Of a stretch of DNA of 64,000 bases, positions 33,752 through 42,976 are shown piece after piece; position 1 is the stretch's first letter; each line of letters begins with the position of its first letter. The DNA lies in assembly GCF_051900535.1 (NCBI RefSeq), contig NZ_JBHZGI010000007.1, positions 62,001 through 126,000 of the forward strand, given 5' to 3'. The notes under the pieces are model-generated. The model saw only the letters and a program-made list of their open reading frames with translations, was not told the origin of the DNA and did no database searches. The position numbers and the translations under genes were made by a program. This DNA is from Frateuria_A sp051900535 (GTDB lineage Bacteria; Pseudomonadota; Gammaproteobacteria; Xanthomonadales; Rhodanobacteraceae).

Positions 33752-34972
33752 ATGGCTTTCAATATCGCGCTGAGCGGCCTGAACGCGGCTTCCAAGGACC
33801 TGGAAGTCACCGCCAACAACATCGCCAACACCGGCACCACCGGCTTCAAGGGCTCGCGCGCCGAGTTCGCCGAGTTGTACAACTCGGCCGGCCGCAACCT
33901 CTCGGCGACGTCCATCGGCAGCGGCGTGCGGCTCGCCGACGTGGCGCAGCAATTCGCCGCCGGCAACGTGGAGAACACCGGCAACAGCCTGGACTTCGCC
34001 ATCAGCGGCGATGGCTTCTTCACCATGCGCGACGGCAAGGGTTACTCCTACACCCGCGCCGGCGCCTTCCAGCAGGACAACAACGGCTACGTGGTCAACG
34101 CCAGCGGCCAGCACCTGCAGGTGTTCCCGCCGGCCGGCAATGGCTTCGACACCAGCACGCTGGTCGACCTTCAGATGACGACGGCGCAGAGCGCGGCCAA
34201 GGCCACCAGCAACGTGGAGATGTCGCTCAATCTGCCGTCCGACGCGACGGTGCCGACCACCGCGCCGTTCAGCCCGACCGATGCGCTCAGCTACAACCAG
34301 GCCACACCGTTCACCGCCTACGATTCGCTCGGCGCCACCCACAACGGCACCGTGTACTACGTCAAGGGCGCGGCGCCGAACAGCTGGAATGCCTACCTGT
34401 ACGTCGACGGCGTATCCGCCGGCGCGCCGCAGGCGCTCTCCTTCACCAGCAGCGGCGCGCTCGCGACGCCGGCCGGCGGCAAGCTCAACTACCCCGCGCT
34501 GTCGGTCAGCCCCGGCGCCGCCCCGATGACGCTGTCGATCGACGTCAACAAGGCCACCCAGTTCGGCAATGCCTACGCGCTGAGCTCGATCAACCAGGAC
34601 GGCTACCCGAGCGGCACGCTTTCGGGCATCGACGTGTCCAGCGAAGGCGTGGTGCAGGCCAAGTATTCCAACGGCCAGGCCATCTCGCTCGGCCAGCTGG
34701 CCCTGGCCAACTTCAACAACCTCAATGGCCTGCGCCAGCTGGACAACACCGGCTGGGCGGCCTCGTTCGACTCGGGCACCGCGACCATGGGCGTGGCCGG
34801 GCAGGGCACCTTCGGCGCGGTGCAGTCCGGTGCGCTGGAGGCGTCCAACACCGCCGACCTCACGGCCCAGCTGGTGAACATGATCAAGGCGCAACGCAAC
34901 TACCAGGCGAACGCGCAGGTGATCTCCACCGACGACAAGCTGACCCAGACCATCATCAACATCCGCAACTGA
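33752..34972 (+). CDS. flgE: FlgE, hook protein
   Basis: 406 residues. FNIALSGLNAASKDLEVTANNIANTGTTGFKGSRAEF is the N-terminal D0/D1 region, given here in two parts as FNIALSGLNAASKD and NNIANTGTTGFKGSRAEF. The C-terminus ends QRNYQANAQVISTDD. The middle carries the variable surface domains. Hundreds of copies polymerise to a curved hook. AGGGGAAACAACG precedes the ATG. The length is typical of short-domain hooks. Confidence 0.97.
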   Translation: MAFNIALSGLNAASKDLEVTANNIANTGTTGFKGSRAEFAELYNSAGRNLSATSIGSGVRLADVAQQFAAGNVENTGNSLDFAISGDGFFTMRDGKGYSYTRAGAFQQDNNGYVVNASGQHLQVFPPAGNGFDTSTLVDLQMTTAQSAAKATSNVEMSLNLPSDATVPTTAPFSPTDALSYNQATPFTAYDSLGATHNGTVYYVKGAAPNSWNAYLYVDGVSAGAPQALSFTSSGALATPAGGKLNYPALSVSPGAAPMTLSIDVNKATQFGNAYALSSINQDGYPSGTLSGIDVSSEGVVQAKYSNGQAISLGQLALANFNNLNGLRQLDNTGWAASFDSGTATMGVAGQGTFGAVQSGALEASNTADLTAQLVNMIKAQRNYQANAQVISTDDKLTQTIINIRN

Positions 34973-34995
34973 CGCTGACGTCCGAGGCCTAAGCA

Positions 34996-35736
34996 ATGGA
35001 TCGTTCGCTTTACGTCGCCATGACCGGCGCCACGCAGATGATGCGGGCGCAGACGGAAGTGGCGCACAACCTGGCCAACGCCGACACGGTCGGCTTCAAG
35101 GCGCAGATGTCGGCCTTCCAGGCGCTGCCGGTGCAGGGCCCGGGCATGCCCACGCGGATCAACGGCGTGGCGCAGGGCGAGGGCGTGGACCTTCGCGGCG
35201 GCGCCGAGATCCAGACCGGCCGTGAGCTCGACGTTGCGGTACAGGGCGACGGATGGCTCGCGGTGCAGGCCGCCGACGGCAGCGAAGCCTACACCCGCGC
35301 CGGCAACCTGCAGCTCACCGCCGACGGCCTGCTGACCGATTCGCGCGGCAACCTGGTGCTCGGCGACGGCGGCCCGATCAGCCTGCCGCCGGCCACGCAG
35401 GTGAGCATCGGCAACGACGGCACCGTGTCGGTGGTACCGACGGGCCAGGGCCCGGAAACGATCGCCTCGGTCGGCCGCCTGAAACTCGTCAACCCGCCGG
35501 CGAACCAGCTCGCGCTGGGCAGCGACGGCCTGATGCACCTGGCCGGCGGCGCCACCGCGCCGAGCGATCCGGCGGTGGGCATCAAATCCGGCGTGCTCGA
35601 GTCGAGCAACGTCAACCCGTCGCAGACGCTGGTGCAGATGATCGAGCTCTCGCGCCAGTACGAACTCCAGGTCAAGGCGATCAAGAACGCCGACGACAAC
35701 GCGCAGTCGGCGACCCGCCTGCTGTCGCTCACCTGA
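34996..35736 (+). CDS. flgF: FlgF, rod protein
   Basis: 246 residues. It starts MDRSLYVAMTGATQMMRAQ, and VAHNLANADTVGFKAQM is the rod motif. The C-terminus reads LVQMIELSRQYELQVKAIK, where FlgG has a similar tail. FlgF joins the proximal rod to the FlgG distal rod. It lies 23 bases after flgE. Confidence 0.96.
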   Translation: MDRSLYVAMTGATQMMRAQTEVAHNLANADTVGFKAQMSAFQALPVQGPGMPTRINGVAQGEGVDLRGGAEIQTGRELDVAVQGDGWLAVQAADGSEAYTRAGNLQLTADGLLTDSRGNLVLGDGGPISLPPATQVSIGNDGTVSVVPTGQGPETIASVGRLKLVNPPANQLALGSDGLMHLAGGATAPSDPAVGIKSGVLESSNVNPSQTLVQMIELSRQYELQVKAIKNADDNAQSATRLLSLT

Positions 35737-35753
35737 TTTACTAGGAGACAACC

Positions 35754-36539
35754 ATGTTCTCTTCCCTGTGGGTCGCCAAGACCGGCCTCGATGCGCAGCA
35801 GACGCGCATGGACGTGGTCTCGCACAACCTCGCCAACGCCAACACCACCGGCTTCAAGAGCTCGCGCGCCTCGTTCCAGGACCTGGTCTACCAGAACCTG
35901 CGCCAGCCCGGCGGCCAGACCACCGAGCAGACCAACGCCCCGTCCGGCCTGATGCTGGGCACCGGCGTGCGCGTGGTCGGCAACGAGAAGCTGTTCACCC
36001 AGGGCAACATCGAGCAGACCGGCAATTCGCTGGACCTGGCGATCCAGGGCCGCGGCTTCCTGCAGGTGACCCAGCCCGACGGCACCATCGCCTACACCCG
36101 CGACGGCTCGCTGCACATGGACCAGAACGGCCAGGTGGTCACCGCCAACGGCTACGCGGTCGATCCGGCGATCACCATCCCGGCCAACGCCCAGTCGATC
36201 ACCATCGGCAGCGACGGCACGGTCAGCATCACGCTGCCCGGCCAGGCCGCGCCGCAGCAGGTCGGCACCGTGCAGCTGGCCGACTTCATCAATCCGGCCG
36301 GCCTGCAGCCCAACGGCGACAACCTCTACTTGGAAACCGCCTCGTCGGGCTCGCCGCAGATCGGCCAGCCGGGCCTGAACGGCCTGGGCACGCTGGCGCA
36401 GGGCGCGCTGGAAAGCTCGAACGTCAACGTGGTCGAGCAAATGGTCGACATGATCGAGACGCAGCGGACCTACGAGATGAACTCCAAGGCCATCTCCGCC
36501 GCCGACCAGATGCTGCAGTTCCTCACCAACAAGACCTGA
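35754..36539 (+). CDS. flgG: FlgG, distal rod protein
   Basis: 261 residues, the standard length. MFSSLWVAKTGLDAQQTRM is followed by VSHNLANANTTGFKSSRASF. Later RDGSLHMDQNGQVVTANGY and ESSNVNVVEQMVDMIETQR are diagnostic. FlgG forms the long distal rod through the P and L rings. AGGAGACAACC precedes the ATG; the gap to flgF is 17 bases. Confidence 0.98.
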   Translation: MFSSLWVAKTGLDAQQTRMDVVSHNLANANTTGFKSSRASFQDLVYQNLRQPGGQTTEQTNAPSGLMLGTGVRVVGNEKLFTQGNIEQTGNSLDLAIQGRGFLQVTQPDGTIAYTRDGSLHMDQNGQVVTANGYAVDPAITIPANAQSITIGSDGTVSITLPGQAAPQQVGTVQLADFINPAGLQPNGDNLYLETASSGSPQIGQPGLNGLGTLAQGALESSNVNVVEQMVDMIETQRTYEMNSKAISAADQMLQFLTNKT

Positions 36540-36550
36540 GCGCGATTGCG

Positions 36551-37228
36551 ATGTCACTGTTCCGCCTCTCCACCGCCGCCCTCGCGCTGGCATTGCTTGC
36601 CGGTTGCATGGCCATGCCCGCGCGCGACGACGGCCAGTGGGCGCCGACCCCGCCGATGCAGCCGGAGGTCGCCGCCGCGCCTGCCGACGGCGCGATCTAC
36701 CACGACAACCAGAACATGGAACTGTTCTCCGATGCGCGCGCGCATCGGGTGGGCGACATCCTCACCATCGTGCTGGTGGAAAGCACCCAGGCCAGCAAGA
36801 AGGCCAGCACCAGCACCAGCAAGAAGGACAAGGCCGACGTCGCCGCGCCCACCATCATGGGCAAGGACCTGACCATCAACGGCAACCCGCTGAGCGTGGG
36901 GCTGGACAGCGAACGCAACTTCGACGGCAGCGGCTCGTCCAGCCAGTCCAACCAGCTCACCGGCCAGATCACGGTCACCGTGGCGCAGCGGCTGTCCAAC
37001 GGCAACCTCATCGTGCGCGGCGAGAAGTGGCTGACGATCAACCAGGGCCAGGAGCTGGTGCGCATCGCCGGCATCGTGCGCCCGCAGGACATCGGCCAGG
37101 ACAACACCGTGCCCTCGACCCGCGTCGCCGACGCGCGCATCAGCTACACCGGCCGCGGCACGCTGGCCGACGCCAACACGCAAGGGTGGCTGTCGCGCTT
37201 CTTCAATTCCAAGTGGATGCCGTTCTGA
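36551..37228 (+). CDS. flgH: FlgH, L-ring lipoprotein
   Basis: 225 residues. The signal peptide ends in a lipobox, LLAGC, with acylated Cys19. GAIYHDNQNMELFSDARAHR and VGDILTIVLVESTQASKKA are family signatures. FlgH forms the L ring in the outer membrane around the rod. The ATG at 36551 lies 11 bases after flgG. A Ser/Thr/Lys-rich stretch (STSTSKKDK) follows the conserved core. The stop overlaps the flgI start as TGATG. Confidence 0.96.
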   Translation: MSLFRLSTAALALALLAGCMAMPARDDGQWAPTPPMQPEVAAAPADGAIYHDNQNMELFSDARAHRVGDILTIVLVESTQASKKASTSTSKKDKADVAAPTIMGKDLTINGNPLSVGLDSERNFDGSGSSSQSNQLTGQITVTVAQRLSNGNLIVRGEKWLTINQGQELVRIAGIVRPQDIGQDNTVPSTRVADARISYTGRGTLADANTQGWLSRFFNSKWMPF

Positions 37229-38487
37229 TGAAGGCCCAGCTGCCCGTCCCGCCCGAGTCGATGGAGGAAACCCCCGAGGTTTCCGCGATCCCGGCGCTTT
37301 CCCCCAACGGCGAGCCGTACGACCACTCGCGCGCCCAGGAAACCCGACGCACCGCGCTCAGCTGCGCACTGCAGCGCTGGCGCAGCTTCGGCCTGCACGT
37401 GGTGGCCGCGCTGGTGGCGATGCTCGCCTGTGCGCCGCTGCACGCGGACAAGATCCGCGACCTGGCTTCGGTCGGCGGCGTGCGTTCCAACCAGCTGATC
37501 GGCTACGGCCTGGTCGTGGGTCTCGACGGCAGCGGCGACCAGACCACGCAGGCGCCGTTCACCACGCAAAGCCTGGAGAACATGCTCCAGCAGTTCGGCA
37601 TTACCGTCCCGCCGAACGCGCGCCCGCAGCTCAAGAACGCGGCGGCGGTGACCATCACCGCCGAGCTGCCGCCGTTCGCCAAGCCCGGTCAGGCCATCGA
37701 CGTCACCGTCGCCTCGATCGGCAACGCCAAGAGCCTGCGTGGCGGCGAACTGCTGATGTCGCCCCTGCGCGGCGCCGACGGCAACGTCTACGCGATCGCG
37801 CAGGGCAGCGTGGTGGTCGGCGGCATCAGCGCGCAGGGCAAGAGCGGCTCCAGCGTGCAGGTGAACATTTCCGCCAGCGGCCGCATTCCCAACGGCGCCT
37901 CGGTGGAGCGCAGCGTGCCCAGCGCGTTCAGTGGCGCAGGCGACCTGATGCTCAACCTCAACACCCCTGACTTCACCACCGCCGCGCGCGTGGCGCAGGC
38001 GGTCAACACCGCCTTCGGCGCGGGCACCGCCACCCCGGTCGACGGCGGCACCATTTCCGTGCGTGGCCCGCAGGATCCGGCGCAGAAAGTCGCCTGGCTC
38101 GGCATGATCCAGAACCTGGACGTCACTCCCGGCGATGCCCCGGCGCGCGTGGTGGTCAATTCGCGCACCGGCACCGTGGTGATTGGCTCGGACGTCAAGG
38201 TCACCGCCGCCGCGGTGGCGCACGGGGCGATCCAGGTCACCATCAGCGAGCAGCCGCTGGTCAGCCAGCCGCAGCCGTTCTCGCGCGGCCAGACCGCGGT
38301 GGTGCCCAGCTCCGACGTGCAGGTCAGCGAGGACGGCGCGCACATGTTCAAGTTCGGCCCGGGCGTGAGCCTGGACACGATCGTGCGCGCGGTGAACCAG
38401 GTCGGCGCAGGTCCCAGCGACCTGATCTCGATCCTGCAGGCGCTCAAGCAGGCTGGCGCGCTTCATGCAGAGCTCGTGGTGATCTAG
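37228..38487 (+). CDS. flgI: FlgI, P-ring protein, with long N-terminal leader
   Basis: 419 residues, about 50 more than usual. The mature part starts near DKIRDLASVGGVRSNQLIGY and continues with GYGLVVGLDGSGDQT and AVTITAELPPFAKPGQ, all typical of FlgI. The Sec signal (SFGLHVVAALVAMLACAPLHA) sits about 50 residues in, after a polar proline-rich leader. No good start codon exists between the leader and the signal that keeps the basic region, and the ATG at 37228 overlaps the flgH stop. So the leader seems real. It forms the P ring in the periplasm, helped by FlgA. Confidence 0.94.
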   Translation: MKAQLPVPPESMEETPEVSAIPALSPNGEPYDHSRAQETRRTALSCALQRWRSFGLHVVAALVAMLACAPLHADKIRDLASVGGVRSNQLIGYGLVVGLDGSGDQTTQAPFTTQSLENMLQQFGITVPPNARPQLKNAAAVTITAELPPFAKPGQAIDVTVASIGNAKSLRGGELLMSPLRGADGNVYAIAQGSVVVGGISAQGKSGSSVQVNISASGRIPNGASVERSVPSAFSGAGDLMLNLNTPDFTTAARVAQAVNTAFGAGTATPVDGGTISVRGPQDPAQKVAWLGMIQNLDVTPGDAPARVVVNSRTGTVVIGSDVKVTAAAVAHGAIQVTISEQPLVSQPQPFSRGQTAVVPSSDVQVSEDGAHMFKFGPGVSLDTIVRAVNQVGAGPSDLISILQALKQAGALHAELVVI

Positions 38488-38504
38488 CGACACGCGACGG
38501 AAAC

Positions 38505-39602
38505 ATGACGCCCGCCAACGCCTCCCTGCCGGCACTCGACACCTGGACCGACCTGTCCGGGTTCAACCAGCTGCGCGCGCAGGCCAAGGGCGACGACAAG
38601 GCGGCGCTGCCGAAGGTCGCCAAGCAGTTCGAGGCAATCTTCACCCAGATGATGTTGAAGTCGATGCGCGAGGCGAATGCCAGCTTCGGCGACAACGACG
38701 TCGGCGACAGCCAGCAGGGCAAGGCCTACCGCGACCTGTTCGACCAGCAGCTTTCGCTCTCGCTCTCGCAGGGCAACATCGGCCTGGGCATCGCGCGCAT
38801 GCTGGTGCGCCAGCTCGGCGGCAAGGATGCCGAGCCCAAGCCCGCGCCGACGACGGACAACAAGGCGCTGCTCGCCAGCGTCGCCGCCGGCGCGCTGCCG
38901 GGCACCGCGGCCGCCAGCCTGTTCGGGCCCCTTGCCGCGGGCGCCGAGGCCGGTACCCGCGCGCTGCTGCACCTGGGCGAAAGCGTGGCCGGGCAGGGCG
39001 ACGGCCTGCTGCCGCTCACCGCCGATGCGAACGCGGCGCCGGACTGGCGCGCCACGCTCGGCCAGCTGGCCCAGGGCGCGGTCAATGTGGCCAGCAAGTT
39101 CATCCCGGGCGATCCGGCCGGGTTCGTGCGCGCCATGGCGCCGCACGCCCAGGCCGCGGCCGACAAGCTCGGTGTCTCGGTGCGCGCGCTGCTGGCGCAG
39201 GCCGCGCTGGAAACCGGCTGGGGCAAGCACCTGCCGCACCGGCACGACGGCTCCAGCAGTTTCAACCTGTTCGGCATCAAGGCCGGCGGCAGCTGGGACG
39301 GCGACAAAGTCAGCGTGCCGACGCTCGAGTACGAAGGCGGCGTGGCGGTGCGCAAGCGCGACAACTTCCGCGCCTACGACAACCCCTCCGAAGCTTTCGC
39401 CGACTACGCCCGCATGCTGGCGGACAACCCGCGCTACGCCCACGCGCTGGGAAAAGGCGAGAACATCGCCGGCTTCGCGCATGCGCTGAGCCGCGGCGGC
39501 TACGCGACCGATCCGTCCTACGCGGCCAAGCTCACCACCATCGCCAACAGCCCGCAGATGCGCGAAGCACTGGCGGCGCTGGATGCCGGGACGCTCAAGT
39601 GA
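38505..39602 (+). CDS. flgJ: FlgJ, rod cap and peptidoglycan hydrolase
   Basis: 365 residues. The N-terminal rod-binding domain has AKQFEAIFTQMMLKSMREAN (about 40-59) and FDQQLSLSLSQGNIGLGIARM. The C-terminal glucosaminidase domain has LLAQAALETGWGKHL with the catalytic Glu, then NLFGIKAGGSWDG. The dual-domain form is the usual one in beta- and gammaproteobacteria. It opens the cell wall for the rod. The two domains are joined by an Ala-rich linker. The next gene begins 120 bases later. Confidence 0.96.
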   Translation: MTPANASLPALDTWTDLSGFNQLRAQAKGDDKAALPKVAKQFEAIFTQMMLKSMREANASFGDNDVGDSQQGKAYRDLFDQQLSLSLSQGNIGLGIARMLVRQLGGKDAEPKPAPTTDNKALLASVAAGALPGTAAASLFGPLAAGAEAGTRALLHLGESVAGQGDGLLPLTADANAAPDWRATLGQLAQGAVNVASKFIPGDPAGFVRAMAPHAQAAADKLGVSVRALLAQAALETGWGKHLPHRHDGSSSFNLFGIKAGGSWDGDKVSVPTLEYEGGVAVRKRDNFRAYDNPSEAFADYARMLADNPRYAHALGKGENIAGFAHALSRGGYATDPSYAAKLTTIANSPQMREALAALDAGTLK

Positions 39603-39722
39603 TGCGTCAAACGGCCGTCACAGCGGGCATGACCCATGCCCTGATTCCGTCGCGCGGTCTCATGCGGGGCCGCACGTCGCGGCCCGCGGCCCGTCCGCGC
39701 GCCAACCATCCGGGAAACCCTC

Positions 39723-41591
39723 ATGGCTGACCTGCTTTCCACCGGCGTCTCCGGCCTGCTCGCCGCCCAGGTAGGCCTGAGCACCACCGGCCACAACGTG
39801 TCCAACGCCAACACCGACGGCTACAGCCGCCAGCAGGTGAGCTTCGCCGCGCGCGCGCCGCAGGCGCAAGGGCAGTACTACGTGGGCACCGGCGTGGATA
39901 CGCAGGCCGTGCAGCGCGCCTACAGCCAGTACCTCAACACGGCGCTGTGGTCGGCCTCTTCCTCCAAGGGACGCGCGGACGCCTACCAGGCGCTCACCGA
40001 CCAGCTCAACAACCAGCTTTCGGGCAGCAGCAACCTGCAGGCCTCGCTGGACACCTTCTTTGGTGCGGTGCAGGACATGGCCAACGCGCCAGCCGATGCC
40101 TCCGCGCGCGGCGTGCTGCTGGCCCGCGCCGGTGCGCTGGCAAGCACCTTCCGTGCGCTGTCCGGCCAGTTCGGCAGCCTCGATGGCCAGGTGCAGCGCC
40201 AGCTCACCGACACCGTCGCCTCGATCAACAGCGACAGCGCCGCGATCGCCAGGCTCAACGAACGCATCCGCTCTTCCACCGGCGCGCAGCCCTCGGACCT
40301 GCTCGACCAGCGCGACGCGCTGATCAAGAAGCTCTCCGGCGAAGTAGGCATCAGCGTGGCGACGCAGAACGACGGCACGCTGAGCGTATTCGTCGGCAAC
40401 GGCCAGGCGCTGGTCAGCGGCACGCAGTCCTACGAACTGGGCACCGCGCCGAACGCCTACGACGCGACCCGGCTGGAAGTGGTCGACAAGGGCACCGGCG
40501 CGGTACTGAGTGGACGCATCGGCGGCGGCACGCTGGGCGCGCTGCTGGACTTCCGCGGCAACGTGCTCGACCCGGCGCAGAACCAGCTCGGCCGCGCCGC
40601 GCTGGCGATGGCCGACGCGTTCAACGCCCAGCACGCGCAGGGCGTGGACCTCAACGGCCAGCTCGGCGGCGATTTCTTCACCGTCGCCGGTCCGGCCGTG
40701 CAGGCCGCCAGCGGCAACGCCGGCAGCGCTACGCTTTCGGCGGGCATCGCCGACCTCGGCGCGCTGGGCAGCCAGGATTACACGCTGTCCTTCGACGGCA
40801 CGGCCTGGAACCTGCGCGACGGCAGCGGCGCCGCGGTGACGATGAGCGGCACCGGCACCGCGGCCGATCCCTTCCTGGCCGGGGGCTTGAGCTTCGTGGT
40901 CGGCGGCGGCGCGGCCAGCGCGGGCGACAGCTTCCGCATCCAGCCCACCCGCAACGCGGCCGGCAGCATGGCCGTCGCGATCACCGATCCGAACAAGATC
41001 GCCGCCGCCGTCCCGCTCCTTGGCAGCGCGGCCAGCGCCAACACCGGCAGCGCGGGCGTGGGTGCGCTCACGGTGGTCGACGGCACCGATTCCAACCTGT
41101 TCACCACGTCCAGCATCGTGTTTTCCTCGCCCACGTCCTACAGCATCGACGGCGGAGCGGCGCAGACCTTCACCGCCGGCACGCCGATCGTGCACAACGG
41201 CTGGAGCCTGACCCTGGATGGCGCGCCGGCCGCGGGGGACACCTTTGGCGTCAAGACAAACGCGAACGCGCGGGGCGACAACGCCAACGCGCTCAAGCTC
41301 GGCGCGGTCGCCAACCTGGGCGTGCTCGATGGCGGCGCCACCAGCGTCGGTCGCGCCTATGGCCAACTGGTCGGCCAGGTCGGCAGCGCCGGTTCGCTCG
41401 CCGACGACGCAGCCAAGACGCAGACCGCCGTCTACAACCAGGCCATGGCATCGCAGCAGAGCGTCAGCGGCGTGAACATGGACGAGGAGGCGGCCAACCT
41501 GGTGCGCTTCCAGCAGGCCTACCAGGCGTCCGCGCAGATCATCACCGCCGCCAACACCGTGTTCAACGCTCTGCTGGGCGCGTTCAAGTAA
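39723..41591 (+). CDS. flgK: FlgK, hook-filament junction protein 1
   Basis: 622 residues. The N-terminus (LLSTGVSGLLAAQVGLSTTG then NVSNANTDGYSRQQVSFAAR) and the C-terminus (SGVNMDEEAANLVRFQQAYQASAQ) are conserved, with a long variable middle. FlgK links hook to filament. It is secreted with help from FlgN. The 120-base gap before it holds no clear sigma-28 or sigma-54 site. Confidence 0.96.
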   Translation: MADLLSTGVSGLLAAQVGLSTTGHNVSNANTDGYSRQQVSFAARAPQAQGQYYVGTGVDTQAVQRAYSQYLNTALWSASSSKGRADAYQALTDQLNNQLSGSSNLQASLDTFFGAVQDMANAPADASARGVLLARAGALASTFRALSGQFGSLDGQVQRQLTDTVASINSDSAAIARLNERIRSSTGAQPSDLLDQRDALIKKLSGEVGISVATQNDGTLSVFVGNGQALVSGTQSYELGTAPNAYDATRLEVVDKGTGAVLSGRIGGGTLGALLDFRGNVLDPAQNQLGRAALAMADAFNAQHAQGVDLNGQLGGDFFTVAGPAVQAASGNAGSATLSAGIADLGALGSQDYTLSFDGTAWNLRDGSGAAVTMSGTGTAADPFLAGGLSFVVGGGAASAGDSFRIQPTRNAAGSMAVAITDPNKIAAAVPLLGSAASANTGSAGVGALTVVDGTDSNLFTTSSIVFSSPTSYSIDGGAAQTFTAGTPIVHNGWSLTLDGAPAAGDTFGVKTNANARGDNANALKLGAVANLGVLDGGATSVGRAYGQLVGQVGSAGSLADDAAKTQTAVYNQAMASQQSVSGVNMDEEAANLVRFQQAYQASAQIITAANTVFNALLGAFK

Positions 41592-41603
41592 AGGATCGGG
41601 GTC

Positions 41604-42797
41604 ATGCGAGTCTCCACCAACTGGATGCAGCAGCAGTCGGTCAACACCATGATGGAGCGGCAGGGCGACCTGTCCGACATCCAGACCCAGATGGGCACCG
41701 GCAAGCGCATCAACCAGCCCTCCGACGATCCGGTCGGCGCCGCACGCGCGGTCGAGCTCACGCACCTGGACGCCGACACCGCGCAGTACCAGCGCAACAT
41801 CACCTCGGCCAACGCGCGGCTGGGCCTGGAAGACCAGACCCTGTCGTCGGTGAGCAACGTGCTGGACCGCATCCGCACGCTGACCCTGGAGGGCATGAAC
41901 GGCACCCAGACCGACGAGTCGCGTACCGACATCGCCGCCGAAATGGTCCAGTTGCGCAGCCAGTTGATGGGCATCGCCAACAGCAAAGATTCCCAGGGCG
42001 ACTACATCTTCGCCGGCAACCGCACCGGCGCGGCGCCATTCGTGTCGCAGGCCGGCGGCGTGAGCTACGTGGGCGACGAAGGCCAGCGCATGGTCGCGGC
42101 CGGGCCCGGCCTGCAGGTCGCCACCGGCGATCCGGGCAGCACCATCTTCATGGATGTCCCCACCGGCAACGGCACGTTCGTCGTCGACGCCACCGCCGGC
42201 AATACCGGCACCGCGGTGGCCGGCGCGACCAGCGTGACCGACGCCAGCGTGTGGGACGGCGGTACCTACCAGATCAGTTTCACCGCGCCGGATGCGTATG
42301 AAGTGCGCGACAGCGGCGGCACGCTGGTGGCGAGCGGCGCCTACGACACGCAGAAGGGCGGCATGGTGGCCTTCAACGGCGTGCAGGTGGCGCTGTCCGG
42401 AGCGCCGGCGGCAGGCGACAGCTTCACGGTCGCGCCCTCCTCGACGCAGAGCGTGTTCGCCACGATGGACGCGATCATCGCCAGCTTCACCCAGACCAAC
42501 AGTGGCGGCACCGACGCGCAGAACGCGCTCAACGGCCAGCTCGCCAACCTCGACCAGTCGATCGGCTCGCTGACCCGCGCACGCGCGGCGGTCGGCGCGC
42601 GCATGAACGCGCTGGACCAGCAGCAGGCGCTCAACGACGACCTGACGCTGCAGTACAAGACCGCGTTGTCGGACGTGCAGGATCTCAACTACTACGACGC
42701 GGTAAGCAAGCTCAGCCTGCAGAGTTCCGCGCTGCAGGCTGCGCAGCAGACTTTCAGCAAGCTGCAGAACCTTTCGTTGTTCAACTACATCAAGTAA
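41604..42797 (+). CDS. flgL: FlgL, hook-filament junction protein 3
   Basis: 397 residues. The start RVSTNWMQQQSVNTMMERQG is followed by GKRINQPSDDPVGAARAVEL, the flagellin-like D1 motif. The C-terminus ends SKLSLQSSALQAAQQTFSKL. FlgL is the second junction protein, between FlgK and the filament. It starts 12 bases after flgK, with AGGATCGGGGTC as ribosome-binding region. Confidence 0.96.
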   Translation: MRVSTNWMQQQSVNTMMERQGDLSDIQTQMGTGKRINQPSDDPVGAARAVELTHLDADTAQYQRNITSANARLGLEDQTLSSVSNVLDRIRTLTLEGMNGTQTDESRTDIAAEMVQLRSQLMGIANSKDSQGDYIFAGNRTGAAPFVSQAGGVSYVGDEGQRMVAAGPGLQVATGDPGSTIFMDVPTGNGTFVVDATAGNTGTAVAGATSVTDASVWDGGTYQISFTAPDAYEVRDSGGTLVASGAYDTQKGGMVAFNGVQVALSGAPAAGDSFTVAPSSTQSVFATMDAIIASFTQTNSGGTDAQNALNGQLANLDQSIGSLTRARAAVGARMNALDQQQALNDDLTLQYKTALSDVQDLNYYDAVSKLSLQSSALQAAQQTFSKLQNLSLFNYIK

Positions 42798-42863
42798 ATC
42801 GCCAGGCCCTGCGCGAAAAGCACGGCTCTTCGCCTTCACTCGCAAAAAAAACCATTGACCTGC

Positions 42864-42890
42864 TCAAGTTTCCATGATCGACGTCGAAAC
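42864..42890 (+). promoter_or_regulatory. Sigma-28 (FliA) promoter of fliC
   Basis: TCAA at 42864-42867, exactly 15 bases, then GTCGAAAC at 42883-42890. The -35 TCAAG form is common in flagellin promoters. The -10 keeps five of eight consensus bases. It lies 87 bases from the fliC ATG, in the 179-base gap after flgL. Confidence 0.6.
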
Positions 42891-42976
42891 AGGCTCTGAG
42901 GCGGCGGTGTACCAACCGGCATCCCGCTGACAACCACCGCCGACAAACGGCAACGACCCGATACGGAGCAAATCCC

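Noticed and set aside
39660..42845. Minus-strand open frame of 1061 codons opposite flgK and flgL
   Set aside because: It spans two well-defined genes and their joint on the other strand, is Arg/Gly/Val-rich and has no recognisable motif. A shadow of codon bias.
42798..42863. Stem-like GCGAAAAGC / GCTCTTCGC after flgL as a terminator
   Set aside because: The arms have a mismatch and a three-base loop and no T-run follows; evidence is too weak to list as a terminator.
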